Positions 16,784-25,340 are shown, numbered from the stretch's first letter. The stretch: 64,000 bases of DNA from Paenibacillus sp. CF384 (GCF_900106745.1 NZ_FNNV01000018.1:62001-126000); one strand, 5' to 3'. The notes: generated by a model from the sequence alone, not told the origin. Numbers and translations: made by a program.

Positions 16784-17146
16784 ATGGCAATATCACGCGT
16801 AAGACCGAAATATTATTTGCCAAGCTCCGGCAAAGTCATCCGCACAACTGTGCCCAAAACGTTAAATGAAACCACGTTGACAGGACCTACGTTCAATCGG
16901 CTCTCTGTTGTTTGGGTCGCGCAGAATGGCGTGCCTTTCCTGACAACCGGCTTCTTCGCTCGTTTGTTCCGGAACAATCAAGTCGTCTCCACAGCTTTCT
17001 TCGACTCGTTCGGCGTTGTTCGCTTTGACAACATCACTACATTAACAAATGTGACTTACACGATCCGCACCTATAATTCGAACGGTGTGCTGTTTCGTAC
17101 ACGTACCATTCCTTCCGGTGTTCAAACCTATGCAATCATTGGCTAA
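16784..17146 (+). CDS. Hypothetical protein
   Basis: Not recognised. The 120-residue product is rich in Thr, Val, Phe and Asn with alternating polar and hydrophobic residues (NGVPFLTTGFFARLFRNNQVV, TNVTYTIRTYNSNGVLFRTRT), which suggests an all-beta protein. It has no signal peptide. The basic N terminus (AISRVRPKYYLP) and beta character recall small spore-surface or self-assembling proteins, but this is only an impression. AGAGGAG at 16769-16775 fits the ATG at 16784; upstream in-frame GTG and ATG codons overlap the site. A terminator follows. Confidence 0.65.
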   Translation: MAISRVRPKYYLPSSGKVIRTTVPKTLNETTLTGPTFNRLSVVWVAQNGVPFLTTGFFARLFRNNQVVSTAFFDSFGVVRFDNITTLTNVTYTIRTYNSNGVLFRTRTIPSGVQTYAIIG

Positions 17147-17195
17147 GCCGGACTTATCGTTCTACCTGCCTGCCTGCAAAACTCTCATTAACGAC

Positions 17196-17240
17196 AACAG
17201 CAGCACGGCTCTTCAGAGAGAGCTGTGCTGCTGTTTTATG
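17196..17240. terminator. Bidirectional intrinsic terminator
   Basis: A 17-bp stem, AACAGCAGCA... at 17196-17212 with ...TGCTGCTGTT at 17219-17235 (one G-T pair), is followed by TT. It lies between convergent genes. Confidence 0.85.
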
Positions 17241-17258
17241 TTGCAGGGCTTGCCCCCG

Positions 17259-17570
17259 TCATCCTCCGAAGGCATCGCGGAATGCCTTACATAGCTTAGG
17301 CTGCTCCACTTCCCATAACGCGGCGATATCGGCGCTGACGTTCTCGTCAAACCAGTCGGACAGCAGTTTTCGATTGCTGGCATGCTCATGAATCCACTGC
17401 GAATGGAGAAAAACCTTCTGGACATAGAGCTTCTCGGCGAGCTCCATCTTGTCCTTGGGAATGTACACGCCAAGCCGTTTCACGGTGCGGTAAAGCTCGT
17501 TCTCGCAAGCGCGTCTGATTTTGCGTGCAGAAGGGTACTCCGAGGTGTGCTTTTGGGTAGAAGGCTTCAT
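17259..17570 (-). CDS. Hypothetical protein
   Basis: Not recognised. A 103-residue, highly charged, mostly helical protein (KIRRACENELYRTVKRLGVY, then EKLYVQKVFLHSQWIHEHASN). It has two Cys, several His and no membrane segment. The ATG at 17568-17570 is chosen because GAGAGGAG lies about 9 bases upstream; the frame stays open 18 codons further without a site. It is transcribed toward the terminator at 17.2 kb. The charged helices would allow a nucleic-acid or protein-binding role, but nothing specific supports it. Confidence 0.6.
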   Translation of the reverse strand: MKPSTQKHTSEYPSARKIRRACENELYRTVKRLGVYIPKDKMELAEKLYVQKVFLHSQWIHEHASNRKLLSDWFDENVSADIAALWEVEQPKLCKAFRDAFGG

Positions 17571-17674
17571 CGTAACCGACTCCTCTCTACCCCCTATATA
17601 TGCACGGATGCACACCTTGGTCACAGTCCGCGAAAGTCCGCTTCAGACCACGCCCACCGACATGTTCCACAGTC

Positions 17675-18121
17675 CTACTGCACCACAATATACCCTATCA
17701 TCGGCCCGCCGTTCGTTAGCGATGTATGTGCCAGACAGACGATCGGATAGGTCCCGCGCTGATCGGCAGTGAAGTGAACCACCGTTGTTTGCCCCTTATT
17801 GACTTCTCCTTTAACGCCAAGCTCCTGGATGACAAAAGGATGCGATTTCCCGTTAATGCCCGTAATGCGCAGCTCGACATGCTCGCCTTTATTCACGACG
17901 AGGGTGCCGGGATCGAAGCGGTACACCTCCAGCTCCTTACCGTCATCTGTTTTGGTTTTGAACTCTCCGGTTACAAGCTGATAGACGCGCGACTTCTGCT
18001 GCAAGGCGCTTGCCGTTCTGGAATGGTTCCATCTTAAACTCGCGGCTGCAATGACGATGATGAGAACCAATAGGGTGAATAACCAGAGCTGTTTTCTGCT
18101 GACTACAAAAATATTCGACAT
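17675..18121 (-). CDS. Membrane-anchored cupredoxin-domain protein
   Basis: A 148-residue protein with one N-terminal membrane span (residues about 11-30, LWLFTLLVLIIVIAAASL) and an outward-facing cupredoxin domain. The copper ligands appear complete: His in NGKSHPFVIQ near residue 93, then Cys, His and Met in YPIVCLAHTSLTNGGPM near residues 128-141. It resembles the plastocyanin/CuA-like single-domain proteins of Bacillales that may carry electrons or copper at the membrane. There is no oxidase gene next to it. The reading frame starts with ATG after GGGTGAG. It is monocistronic and divergent from dedA. Confidence 0.82.
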   Translation of the reverse strand: MSNIFVVSRKQLWLFTLLVLIIVIAAASLRWNHSRTASALQQKSRVYQLVTGEFKTKTDDGKELEVYRFDPGTLVVNKGEHVELRITGINGKSHPFVIQELGVKGEVNKGQTTVVHFTADQRGTYPIVCLAHTSLTNGGPMIGYIVVQ

Positions 18122-18294
18122 GTTCGCTCACCCGGCTTTCCTATAAAAGGTACAGCTAGTCTATGCGAAAGCTTGGCCCTGAATGCCTGCGGTGGAGGCG
18201 AGGTAGGGAAGTATGCTAGAATATGGGGAGAGAGGCTTCGTTTCCGGCTGGAAATCGATAAGTCTCAATATAGGGAATGATAGGAGTTGACAGA

Positions 18295-18903
18295 GTGGCC
18301 TGGTTTCATGAAATAGTTGATTCATTGCTGCAATGGATTGAGAGTTTGGGGTATTTTGGAATTCTCATCGGCCTCATGATCGAAGTTATCCCGAGTGAAA
18401 TTGTTCTAGGTTATGCAGGTTACTTGGTGCACGAAGGAAGGATTTCTTTTCTCGGTGCGGTCATATTCGGTACTATCGGCGCGGTAGCACAACAATGGAT
18501 CCTCTATGCAATCGGACGCTATGCGGGCCGACCATTCTTCGAGAAGTACGGCAAATTTATCAAAATCAAACCGAAGCATATCGACATCGCCGAAAAGTGG
18601 TTTCTGCGTTACGGGTCAGGCATCGTATTTACGGCACGTTTTGTCCCGGTTATGCGTCAGGTCATTTCCATTCCTGCGGGGATGGCGCGGATGTCTTTCA
18701 TGAGGTTTACGGTGCTCACGGCATTGGCTTCCATTCCATGGGCGATTCTCTTCGTGTACTTGGGCCGCTCGCTAGGGGCGAACTGGCACAATATTGACGA
18801 GAAAGCGGCACCGTACGTTCAGCCGGCGATTCTCATTGCGCTTGCTCTACTGATCGTGTATGTGCTGTTTAAAGTGTTGAAACGTAAAGGCAAGTCTATC
18901 TAG
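18295..18903 (+). CDS. DedA family membrane protein
   Basis: A 202-residue membrane protein of the DedA/SNARE-associated family. Motifs: FGILIGLMIEVIPSEIVLGYAGYL near residue 20, a GRYAGRPFFEKYGKF segment near residue 75 and TARFVPVMRQVISIPAGMARMSFMRF near residue 115, which holds the conserved F/T-R-x-x-P...R...G..M pattern. DedA proteins help move lipids such as undecaprenyl phosphate across the membrane and affect membrane potential. The start is the GTG at 18295, 8 bases after GGAG; an ATG at 18277 lies before that site. Monocistronic, with divergent cupredoxin gene. Confidence 0.88.
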   Translation: MAWFHEIVDSLLQWIESLGYFGILIGLMIEVIPSEIVLGYAGYLVHEGRISFLGAVIFGTIGAVAQQWILYAIGRYAGRPFFEKYGKFIKIKPKHIDIAEKWFLRYGSGIVFTARFVPVMRQVISIPAGMARMSFMRFTVLTALASIPWAILFVYLGRSLGANWHNIDEKAAPYVQPAILIALALLIVYVLFKVLKRKGKSI

Positions 18904-18990
18904 GACGAGTCGTTTTGTGGTTTGTGCGCAGGCAGAAACATTTGATACAATATAGGTTAGGAATAAGATTCCAAGAGGAGGCAATTTCTC

Positions 18991-19557
18991 ATGGCCAAGA
19001 ATGTAGCAAGCAAGTTAAATAAAGGCATTAGCCCTCAACAATTTCTAGACTCCATGACCAAGAATAAAGAGGCGTTTCAGGATTGGGGAACCCGTTTTGA
19101 ATGGGCGAGCGAGGATGACCGCGAGTTCTTCGAATCGATCAACAACCGCGACGATCTGCGCTGTTTGATTCTGATGGCGGATTGGTGCGGCGATGTCGTT
19201 CGCAACGTACCGGTTATTTTCAAAGCGCTGGAACTGACTGGCATGCCGATTGACGTCCTTGTTATGGAAGAGCATTTGGATACGATGGACGAGTTTCTGA
19301 CCATGGGCGGACGCGGAATTCCGATCGTCATTCTTGCAGACACCGGCGGTCATGTGCTTGGCCAATGGGGTCCTCGTTCCGCTTATGTGCAAGAGCCGAT
19401 GACTGCTTTCAAACTGGCGAACAACGACCGTGACGCTGCCGATTACCAAGCGAACATCGCCCTTGCGCGTCAAGAAGTGGTCCGCCGCTATGGTGAAGGT
19501 ACGGCGTATCAGCAAGACATCATTAAAGAGCTGCGCACGCTGCTAGCATCGGTCTAA
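18991..19557 (+). CDS. Thioredoxin-like protein with a single active-site Cys
   Basis: A 188-residue cytoplasmic protein of the thioredoxin_9 type. The active-site region reads LMADWCGDVVRNVPV near residue 62, where a usual thioredoxin has WCGPC; the second Cys is absent, so dithiol chemistry is unlikely and a monothiol or chaperone-like role is more plausible. A cis-Pro (GGRGIPIVIL) is present near residue 110. CCAAGAGGAGG precedes the ATG. One base separates its stop from the next start, so the MBL-fold hydrolase must be translated from the same mRNA. Confidence 0.82.
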   Translation: MAKNVASKLNKGISPQQFLDSMTKNKEAFQDWGTRFEWASEDDREFFESINNRDDLRCLILMADWCGDVVRNVPVIFKALELTGMPIDVLVMEEHLDTMDEFLTMGGRGIPIVILADTGGHVLGQWGPRSAYVQEPMTAFKLANNDRDAADYQANIALARQEVVRRYGEGTAYQQDIIKELRTLLASV

Positions 19558-19558
19558 T

Positions 19559-20194
19559 ATGTTCAAGATTGAGACATTTACACTGGGTCCTCTGCAAACG
19601 AACTGTTACCTTCTCACCGAGGAAACCGGTAAACGCGCTTTCGTTATTGATCCCGGCATGGGACCGAAACGACTCATCGAGCGAATCCGCGAGCGCGGGC
19701 TTATTATTGAAGCCATTGTGTTGACGCATGCGCATTTCGACCATATGGCAGGTGTCGATGAGCTGCGCCGTGCCTTCGATTGCCCGGTTTATCTCCATGA
19801 TGCCGAAGCCGATTGGCTGACGGATGCCAAGAAGAACGGCTCTGCCCGCTGGGCGGATGTAACGGAGCCGCTCACGACGGAGCCTGCCGAATTCGGGCTG
19901 TCCGAAGGGCAGAAGCTGGAGCTGATCGGACATACCTTCAGCATACTGCACACGCCGGGACATTCTCCGGGCAGTGTCAGCTTGCTATGCGGCGGACATC
20001 TGATTAGCGGCGATGTTCTCTTCAAGCAATCCGTCGGCCGCAGTGACTTGCCAGGCGGCAAGGAACGCGATTTGTACGATTCTATCCGTCTGAAATTATA
20101 CAAGCTGGACCCTGCCGTTCGGGTCTATCCGGGACATGGTCCGCAGACGACGATTGGTTATGAAATGGCAAACAACCCTTTTGTGCCGGCTTAA
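19559..20194 (+). CDS. MBL-fold metallo-hydrolase (glyoxalase II-like, YqgX type)
   Basis: A 211-residue protein with the full metallo-beta-lactamase-fold signature: THAHFDHMAGV at about residues 59-69 (HxHxDH), GHSPGSVSLL with its His near residue 137, SGDVLF near residue 155 and YPGHGPQTT near residue 196. The short length matches YqgX-like hydrolases rather than true glyoxalase II, and its in vivo substrate is not known. Its ATG starts one base after the stop of the thioredoxin-like gene, which implies translational coupling, and it precedes tex by 49 bases. Confidence 0.87.
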   Translation: MFKIETFTLGPLQTNCYLLTEETGKRAFVIDPGMGPKRLIERIRERGLIIEAIVLTHAHFDHMAGVDELRRAFDCPVYLHDAEADWLTDAKKNGSARWADVTEPLTTEPAEFGLSEGQKLELIGHTFSILHTPGHSPGSVSLLCGGHLISGDVLFKQSVGRSDLPGGKERDLYDSIRLKLYKLDPAVRVYPGHGPQTTIGYEMANNPFVPA

Positions 20195-20243
20195 CAGCTG
20201 GCCTTAAGGGTTCTATTCCGTTACTTGATGGAGGAATTGATTC

Positions 20244-22508
20244 GTGGCTGAAACGAAACAGAAGTTGAAGGATGAAGAACTCGAGGGAAGCGCTGGCGGC
20301 AAGATCGAGCTGTCCCCTGAAGAGAAAGCAGCCGAACAGGAGCGCATCGTCAAGCGTGTCTCCGCGGAGCTAAACCTGCCGCTTGGTAAAGTGAAATCGG
20401 CGGTATCGCTGCTTGATGAGGGCAATACGATTCCTTTTATCGCGAGATATCGGAAGGAAATGACGGGCGAGCTGGATGAGAACGAGCTGCGCGGCATCGA
20501 AGAGAAGCTGCAGTACATGCGTAACCTGGAGAGCCGCAAGCGCGAAGTCATTCGACTGATCGAGGAGCAGGGCAAACTGACGGAAGAGCTTCGTGGCTCC
20601 ATTATTGCTTCAGTGAAGCTGCAGGAGATCGAAGATCTGTACCGTCCATACCGCCAGAAGAGAAAAACCCGTGCGAGCGTAGCGAAGGAGCGCGGCTTGG
20701 AGCCGCTGGCGCAGTGGCTGCTGTCGCAGCCTCGTCAAGCGGATCCTGCACGCGAGGCTGCACGTTACATAGACGAAGGAAAAGGCGTTCCAACAGCCGA
20801 AGACGCGCTTCAAGGCGCAATGGACATCATTGCCGAGCAGTTAGCTGATGATGCGAAGATTCGCACATGGGTACGCCGTTATACATTCGATCAAGGTATC
20901 ATGCGTACAGAAGCGAAGGATGCGAAGCAGGAAACGGTGTACGAGATGTATTATGCGTATCAAGAGCCGCTGAAGAAGCTCCCGCCGCATCGTACGCTTG
21001 CCATCAACCGCGCGGAGCGTGAAGAAGTTCTTCGCGTCACGCTGGATTTGCAGCCGGAGAAAGTCCATGACTATATCGATCGCCAAACGATTCGTCCGCA
21101 GACGGCACCAGCGATCCGCAGCATCTTGCTGCAAACGATAGAGGATGCTTATAAGCGATTAATCGCACCTTCGATCGAGCGCGAAGTACGCGGTGAATTG
21201 ACGGAGAAAGCGGAAGAACATGCCATCAGCATCTTCTCGACAAACCTGCGTAATCTGCTGCTTCAACCGCCGGTTCGCGGCAATGTCGTGCTTGGCGTTG
21301 ACCCGGCCTTCCGGACAGGCTGCAAGCTCGCTGTCATCGATGAAACGGGCAAGCTGCTTGAAGTCGCGGTTTCCTATCCGACGGCGCCTCACAATAAAGT
21401 AGCCGAGGCTGAGAAGCTGATTGGCGGCTTAATCGACCAATACAGCGTAGAGCTTATTGTAATCGGCAATGGCACAGCTTCACGCGAGACGGAGCAATTC
21501 ATCGCAGAGCTCATCGGCAAACGCAAGAAAGCGAAGCTTCCCGGAGCAGATGCACTTAAATATATTATCGTCAATGAAGCAGGAGCGAGTGTCTACTCGG
21601 CGTCCAAGCTTGCTGCAGAGGAGTTCCCGAAGCTGGACGTTGCCGAGCGAAGCGCGGTTTCGATTGCGCGTCGTTTGCAGGATCCGCTGGCTGAGCTGGT
21701 GAAGATTGAGCCCAAAGCGATCGGCGTAGGTCAATATCAGCATGATGTCAGCCAGAAGCGGTTGGAAGAGACGCTTGGCGGCGTCGTGGAGTCTGCGGTT
21801 AACCACGTCGGCGTCGATGTGAATACGGCATCTCCATCGCTGCTATCCTACGTAGCTGGGATCAATGCGACAACGGCGAAGAACATCGTGAAGTACCGCG
21901 AAGAGAAAGGCAAGTTCAGCGATCGCAAGACACTGCAGAGCGTGCCAAGACTCGGTGCCAAAACCTACGAGCAGTGTATCGGCTTCATCCGAATTCCGGA
22001 GAGCAGCAATCCACTGGATCGTACGCCGATTCATCCGGAATCGTATGCCGTCGTAGATAAGCTTTGCAAGGCAATTGGCTTGAAGCTGGATCAATTGGGA
22101 ACAGAGGCGTTTAAAGCGGCCATCTCCGCGATCAATGCGGAAGAAGTCGCACAAACACTGGGCGTTGGCGTGCCGACGCTGAGAGATATCGTGGACAGCT
22201 TGCTGCGTCCGGGAAGAGATCCGCGTGAAGAGCTGCCTGCTCCGATATTCCACACGGATGTGTTAAGCATCGAGGATTTGACGGCGGGTATGGAGCTTCA
22301 TGGTACGGTACGCAATGTTATCGACTTCGGCGCGTTCGTTGATATCGGCATTAAGAATGACGGGCTCGTCCATATTTCGCAGCTGAGCAACAAATTCGTA
22401 AAACATCCCATGGATGTTGTCTCCGTCGGGGATACCGTTACGGTCTGGGTGCTTAGCGTCGATCTTAAGAAGGGCAGAGTCAGCCTGACGATGCGCAAAC
22501 CGGATTAA
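20244..22508 (+). CDS. tex: Tex-family RNA-binding transcription accessory protein
   Basis: A 754-residue protein of the Tex family, which binds nucleic acid and influences transcription and translation. The order is as usual: an N-terminal helical part with IPFIARYRKEMTGELDE near residue 63, a YqgF/RNase H-like domain starting GVDPAFRTGCKLAVIDETGKL near residue 352, a helix-hairpin-helix part (NTASPSLLSYVAGI near residue 528) and a C-terminal S1 domain (GMELHGTVRNVIDFGAFVDI near residue 683). Length is normal. The start is GTG, 10 bases after GGAGG. The neighbours cmpA and sprT are also near tex in Bacillus. Confidence 0.95.
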   Translation: MAETKQKLKDEELEGSAGGKIELSPEEKAAEQERIVKRVSAELNLPLGKVKSAVSLLDEGNTIPFIARYRKEMTGELDENELRGIEEKLQYMRNLESRKREVIRLIEEQGKLTEELRGSIIASVKLQEIEDLYRPYRQKRKTRASVAKERGLEPLAQWLLSQPRQADPAREAARYIDEGKGVPTAEDALQGAMDIIAEQLADDAKIRTWVRRYTFDQGIMRTEAKDAKQETVYEMYYAYQEPLKKLPPHRTLAINRAEREEVLRVTLDLQPEKVHDYIDRQTIRPQTAPAIRSILLQTIEDAYKRLIAPSIEREVRGELTEKAEEHAISIFSTNLRNLLLQPPVRGNVVLGVDPAFRTGCKLAVIDETGKLLEVAVSYPTAPHNKVAEAEKLIGGLIDQYSVELIVIGNGTASRETEQFIAELIGKRKKAKLPGADALKYIIVNEAGASVYSASKLAAEEFPKLDVAERSAVSIARRLQDPLAELVKIEPKAIGVGQYQHDVSQKRLEETLGGVVESAVNHVGVDVNTASPSLLSYVAGINATTAKNIVKYREEKGKFSDRKTLQSVPRLGAKTYEQCIGFIRIPESSNPLDRTPIHPESYAVVDKLCKAIGLKLDQLGTEAFKAAISAINAEEVAQTLGVGVPTLRDIVDSLLRPGRDPREELPAPIFHTDVLSIEDLTAGMELHGTVRNVIDFGAFVDIGIKNDGLVHISQLSNKFVKHPMDVVSVGDTVTVWVLSVDLKKGRVSLTMRKPD

Positions 22509-22533
22509 TCAGCACAGCACAACTCTACACGGC

Positions 22534-22600
22534 AAAAAGGGTGTTATCTTCGAGCAGTCACGACACAAGCGTCACTGCAAAGAGATAGCACCCTTTTTCT
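22534..22600. terminator. Long bidirectional terminator between tex and cmpA
   Basis: A 16-bp outer stem (22534-22549 with 22583-22598, one G-T pair) flanked by A and T tracts holds an inner CAGTCACG/CGTCACTG arm with one mismatch. It serves both converging genes. Confidence 0.85.
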
Positions 22601-22609
22601 ACAAATCGC

Positions 22610-22744
22610 TTACAAGCTTGCAGAATCCTCATCAGGCCGTTGACTCGTACGGTAGAAATACCAGCAATCGTTCAATAGACGAATTTGCCTGTGGTCTTTC
22701 TTCAGAAAAGCGCGCATCAGTTGATTGCACAGCCATTGCGGCAT
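22610..22744 (-). CDS. cmpA: Cortex morphogenetic protein CmpA
   Basis: A 44-residue gene found by reading the minus strand. The product starts MPQWLCNQLMRAFLKK and continues with RQIRLLNDCWYFYR, which matches the small CmpA family of spore formers: MPxW start, QIRLLN core and CWxFYR. CmpA acts with ClpXP to remove the spore-coat protein SpoIVA in cells that build a faulty cortex. GGAGGG lies 7 bases before the ATG at 22742-22744. The order tex, cmpA, sprT is like that of ydcI-cmpA-ydcK in Bacillus subtilis, which adds support. The acidic tail PDEDSASL is longer than I recall in Bacillus. Confidence 0.9.
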   Translation of the reverse strand: MPQWLCNQLMRAFLKKDHRQIRLLNDCWYFYRTSQRPDEDSASL

Positions 22745-22867
22745 AGCTTCGCCCTCCTTCCAGCCATCACTTGTTGTACTAATAAGTGTATGGAAGTGGG
22801 CGAATGTCCGTGCAGGTCCAACTAGCGCGAATGTTCAAGATTTTGCAAAAACAGGCGAAGCGGAAGC

Positions 22868-23221
22868 TTAAATGTCGAGTTCTTCCTCGTACCACTGCTC
22901 TAATTGCGCCTGCAACGCGCGAATTTCAGTGAGCAGCGAGATGAGCGGGTAAGATTTCTCTTCAACGGACGAGAAGTCTTTCTCCAGCTGATTCATGTAA
23001 TCAAGCCCGGAGTGGATGACAATAGACTTATCGTGAAGCTCTGCATCTGCGCATTCTGCAATCGCGTAAGGAAGTACCGGCACTTCGGAGGCGGTGAGCT
23101 TGTCGATTTCTTTATGCAGGCGCAAATTAAGCGCGCTTAATTGATACGCATGCGAGGCAGGCATTTCTACGAACGAAACATCTTGTCCGTTTTTCATTAT
23201 GATATAACGCATTTCTGGCAT
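22868..23221 (-). CDS. Hypothetical protein
   Basis: Not recognised. A 117-residue protein with a beta-like N terminus (MRYIIMKNGQDVSFVEM) and a helical C-terminal half with heptad-like Leu spacing (LLTEIRALQAQLEQWYEEEL), probably a short coiled coil. It is acidic and has no signal or membrane segment. GGGGAG lies about 8 bases before the ATG. It sits between cmpA and sprT on the minus strand, divergent from sprT. No function can be given. Confidence 0.65.
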   Translation of the reverse strand: MPEMRYIIMKNGQDVSFVEMPASHAYQLSALNLRLHKEIDKLTASEVPVLPYAIAECADAELHDKSIVIHSGLDYMNQLEKDFSSVEEKSYPLISLLTEIRALQAQLEQWYEEELDI

Positions 23222-23347
23222 GATAGCTTCTCCCCTCTATAAACCAATCATCAAAGCTGATATTCATCTTTACTACTTGACAGTGTAGCGTATTCATCCT
23301 TTAAAATTCAAGTATTATGAGGTTACAAATTCAAGGGAGTCCATCAA

Positions 23348-23827
23348 ATGCAGGATAATCAGCTACAGGAATGGGTGGAACGGGTTTCCTTGCAGTATTT
23401 CGGGATTCCATTTCGGCACCAAGCAACCTTCAACGGAAGACTGAAGTCTACGGGAGGACGCTATTTTACGAAGTCGCACAATATCGAGATCAGCCCTCAT
23501 CAATTGACCAATTACGGTGAAGAGGAAACCGAGAAGATCATCAAGCATGAGCTCTGTCATTATCATTTGCATATATTGAAGCGGGGATACCAGCATCGAG
23601 ATGCGGATTTCAAGCTGCTGCTAGCCAAAGTAGGCGGAACGCGATTTTGCAAATCTCTGCCGGATGGGATCAAACGCAAGCAGGAACCCTATCGATTTAA
23701 GCTCGTTTGTCGCAGCTGCGGGACTGAATATTTGCGCAAAAGAAAGACCGATCCGCGCCGCTATGCATGTGGAAAATGCCGGGGGATTTTGTTGCTTTAT
23801 AGGCTTGACTTCAATTCTCAGACATGA
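23348..23827 (+). CDS. SprT-like zinc metalloprotease family protein
   Basis: A 159-residue SprT-family protein (YdcK in Bacillus). The HExxH motif reads HELCHYHLH near residue 74 with a further His downstream, and a C-terminal zinc ribbon is visible as CRSCG near residue 119 and CGKCRG near residue 138. SprT/Spartan proteins act on proteins bound to DNA, but the bacterial role is not settled. AAGGGAG precedes the ATG by 8 bases. The promoter for the first tRNA cluster overlaps its last codons. Confidence 0.9.
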   Translation: MQDNQLQEWVERVSLQYFGIPFRHQATFNGRLKSTGGRYFTKSHNIEISPHQLTNYGEEETEKIIKHELCHYHLHILKRGYQHRDADFKLLLAKVGGTRFCKSLPDGIKRKQEPYRFKLVCRSCGTEYLRKRKTDPRRYACGKCRGILLLYRLDFNSQT

Positions 23828-23833
23828 TACATT
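23805..23833 (+). promoter_or_regulatory. Predicted sigma-A promoter of tRNA cluster 1
   Basis: TTGACT at 23805-23810 and TACATT at 23828-23833 are 17 bases apart, 22 bases before tRNA-Asn; the -35 is inside the end of the sprT gene. Confidence 0.75.
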
Positions 23834-23855
23834 ATTTCTTGTCACTCATTACTAT

Positions 23856-23931
23856 TCCCTGATAGCTCAGTTGGTAGAGCACTCGACTGTTAATCGAGTT
23901 GTCACAGGTTCGAGTCCTGTTCGGGGAGCCA
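23856..23931 (+). tRNA. tRNA-Asn (GTT)
   Basis: A 76-base cloverleaf with acceptor TCCCTGA/TCGGGGA, anticodon stem CTCGA/TCGAG around loop CTGTTAA, T loop GGTTCGAGTCC and encoded CCA. Confidence 0.97.
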
Positions 23932-23936
23932 TTGAT

Positions 23937-24027
23937 GGAGAAGTACCCAAGTGGCTCAAGGGGACCCTCTGCTAAGGGGTTAGACTGCGTAAGTGGTGCG
24001 AGGGTTCGAATCCCTCCTTCTCCGCCA
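23937..24027 (+). tRNA. tRNA-Ser (GCT)
   Basis: A 91-base class II tRNA with acceptor GGAGAAG/CTTCTCC, anticodon loop CTGCTAA, a long variable arm and encoded CCA. It is 5 bases after tRNA-Asn. Confidence 0.97.
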
Positions 24028-24110
24028 TTTTTTCTGAATGGAACGCACTTATTTCGTGGACATTCAATTCTCCAATCTCGTTAGCAGCGAGAGGGAGCTT
24101 GCAACAAAGA

Positions 24111-24185
24111 GGCCCGTTGGTCAAGTGGTTAAGACACCTCCCTTTCACGGAGGTAACAGGGGTTCGAGTCCCCTACGGGTCACCA
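24111..24185 (+). tRNA. tRNA-Glu (TTC), copy 1
   Basis: A 75-base tRNA with acceptor GGCCCGT/ACGGGTC, anticodon stem CCTCC/GGAGG around CTTTCAC and encoded CCA. Identical to the copy at 37369. Confidence 0.97.
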
Positions 24186-24194
24186 TCTTCATTC

Positions 24195-24307
24195 TCGATA
24201 TGGACAATCACATATCACTTCGCGGTCGTGGTGGAACGGCAGACACACCATCTTGAGGGGGTGGCGCTCACAAGGCGTGAGGGTTCAAATCCCTCCGACC
24301 GCATTCC
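24195..24307 (+). repeat. 113-bp direct repeat containing tRNA-Leu, copy A
   Basis: Bases 24195-24307 are identical to 37534-37646. The match includes 27 bases of spacer before the tRNA and 4 after it, so it is more than tRNA conservation. Confidence 0.9.
24222..24303 (+). tRNA. tRNA-Leu (GAG), copy 1
   Basis: An 82-base class II tRNA with acceptor GCGGTCG/CGACCGC, loop TTGAGGG (anticodon GAG) and discriminator A. CCA is not encoded. Identical to the copy at 37561. Confidence 0.95.
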
Positions 24308-24321
24308 CGTTTTAAAACAAG

Positions 24322-24350
24322 AAACCCTTATTATTTAAGGGTTTTTTTGT
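24322..24350 (+). terminator. Terminator of tRNA cluster 1
   Basis: AAACCCTTA at 24322-24330 pairs with TAAGGGTTT at 24336-24344, followed by a T run. Confidence 0.9.
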
Positions 24351-24455
24351 TTTATACCAGATGCAATAATGATGGAAACCTTTCATTAAGGTTAAACAGC
24401 CCCCACCATGCTTTCATGGTGGGGGCTGTTGTAGGTTGCGCAGCTGGAGGAGCCT

Positions 24456-25340
24456 CTAGTTTATTCTCCCGTTCATTTTGCTTACGTATTGCTTTGGCGT
24501 ACATCCATTGAATCGCTTGAACAGCTCGTAGAAATGAGCCATATTTTCGATCCCTACGGACTCGGCAATTTCGTTCACGCTGCGGTTTTCGGTAACGAGC
24601 AGTCGTTCCGCTTTAGAAATTCGTTTCTGATTCACATAATCCGTAAAGGACGAGCCCATCTTCTTTTTAAAATACTTCGAAAAATAGGAGTAGCTCATGC
24701 CGGCAAGTTGACTTGCCGCTCCCATGTCTATTTTCTCTGCCAAATGTTCATCCACATAGGTGACGAGCGATCGAATCACGTCTACATCCGCATCCACATG
24801 CGACTGTGACGTTAACAGCTCCCGCGTATCATAGCGAAGCAGCATCAACAACAAATACTTGATATGCATGCTAACCGCGATTTCGTAGCCCTTCTTTTTA
24901 TCCATAACCTCTTCATGTGTTTCGGAAATCATCCTCGCAATGTCATTTCTCACGCGTTCGTTTTCCTGGAAAATGTAATTCAGCTTCTCTAAGGGATGAA
25001 GGATCTCCAGGAAATGCCGATAGTACATCATCATGGCCGGATCGAAAAAAGGCCGGAAGTCAATGTGAAGCACAATGTAACTGAGATCGTTGTCACTGAG
25101 CTTTCTTCCGGTGTGCAGTTGAGAAGATCCAATCACCATCACGTCTCCCGCATTAAGCGTGTAGGTATGATTCGGTGTTTGCATTTCGTGGCTGCCCTTC
25201 TCGACCAATATGAACTCAACCTCATTGTGATAATGCCAGGTATTTGAGCTCTTCCGCTCTTTGCTTGAATCCGTAAACCTCCACACTTTCATGCAGAGTG
25301 AAGGGTTTTGATAAGGGATCGGTTCTTTGAAAATACGCAT
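24456..25340 (-). CDS. AraC family transcriptional regulator (cupin sensor)
   Basis: A 294-residue regulator with an N-terminal cupin domain (HYHNEVEFILVEKGSHEMQT near residue 37 and GDVMVIGSSQLHTG near residue 66) and a C-terminal AraC double helix-turn-helix (about residues 190-290: MGAASQLAGMSYSYFSKYFKKKMG and NEIAESVGIENMAHFYELFKRFNG). Such regulators bind a sugar and activate transport and catabolic genes. GAGG precedes the ATG. It is divergent from the first of three dehydrogenase genes, 141 bases away, which it probably controls. The locus also has a two-component pair, so there are two sensors. Confidence 0.9.
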   Translation of the reverse strand: MRIFKEPIPYQNPSLCMKVWRFTDSSKERKSSNTWHYHNEVEFILVEKGSHEMQTPNHTYTLNAGDVMVIGSSQLHTGRKLSDNDLSYIVLHIDFRPFFDPAMMMYYRHFLEILHPLEKLNYIFQENERVRNDIARMISETHEEVMDKKKGYEIAVSMHIKYLLLMLLRYDTRELLTSQSHVDADVDVIRSLVTYVDEHLAEKIDMGAASQLAGMSYSYFSKYFKKKMGSSFTDYVNQKRISKAERLLVTENRSVNEIAESVGIENMAHFYELFKRFNGCTPKQYVSKMNGRIN

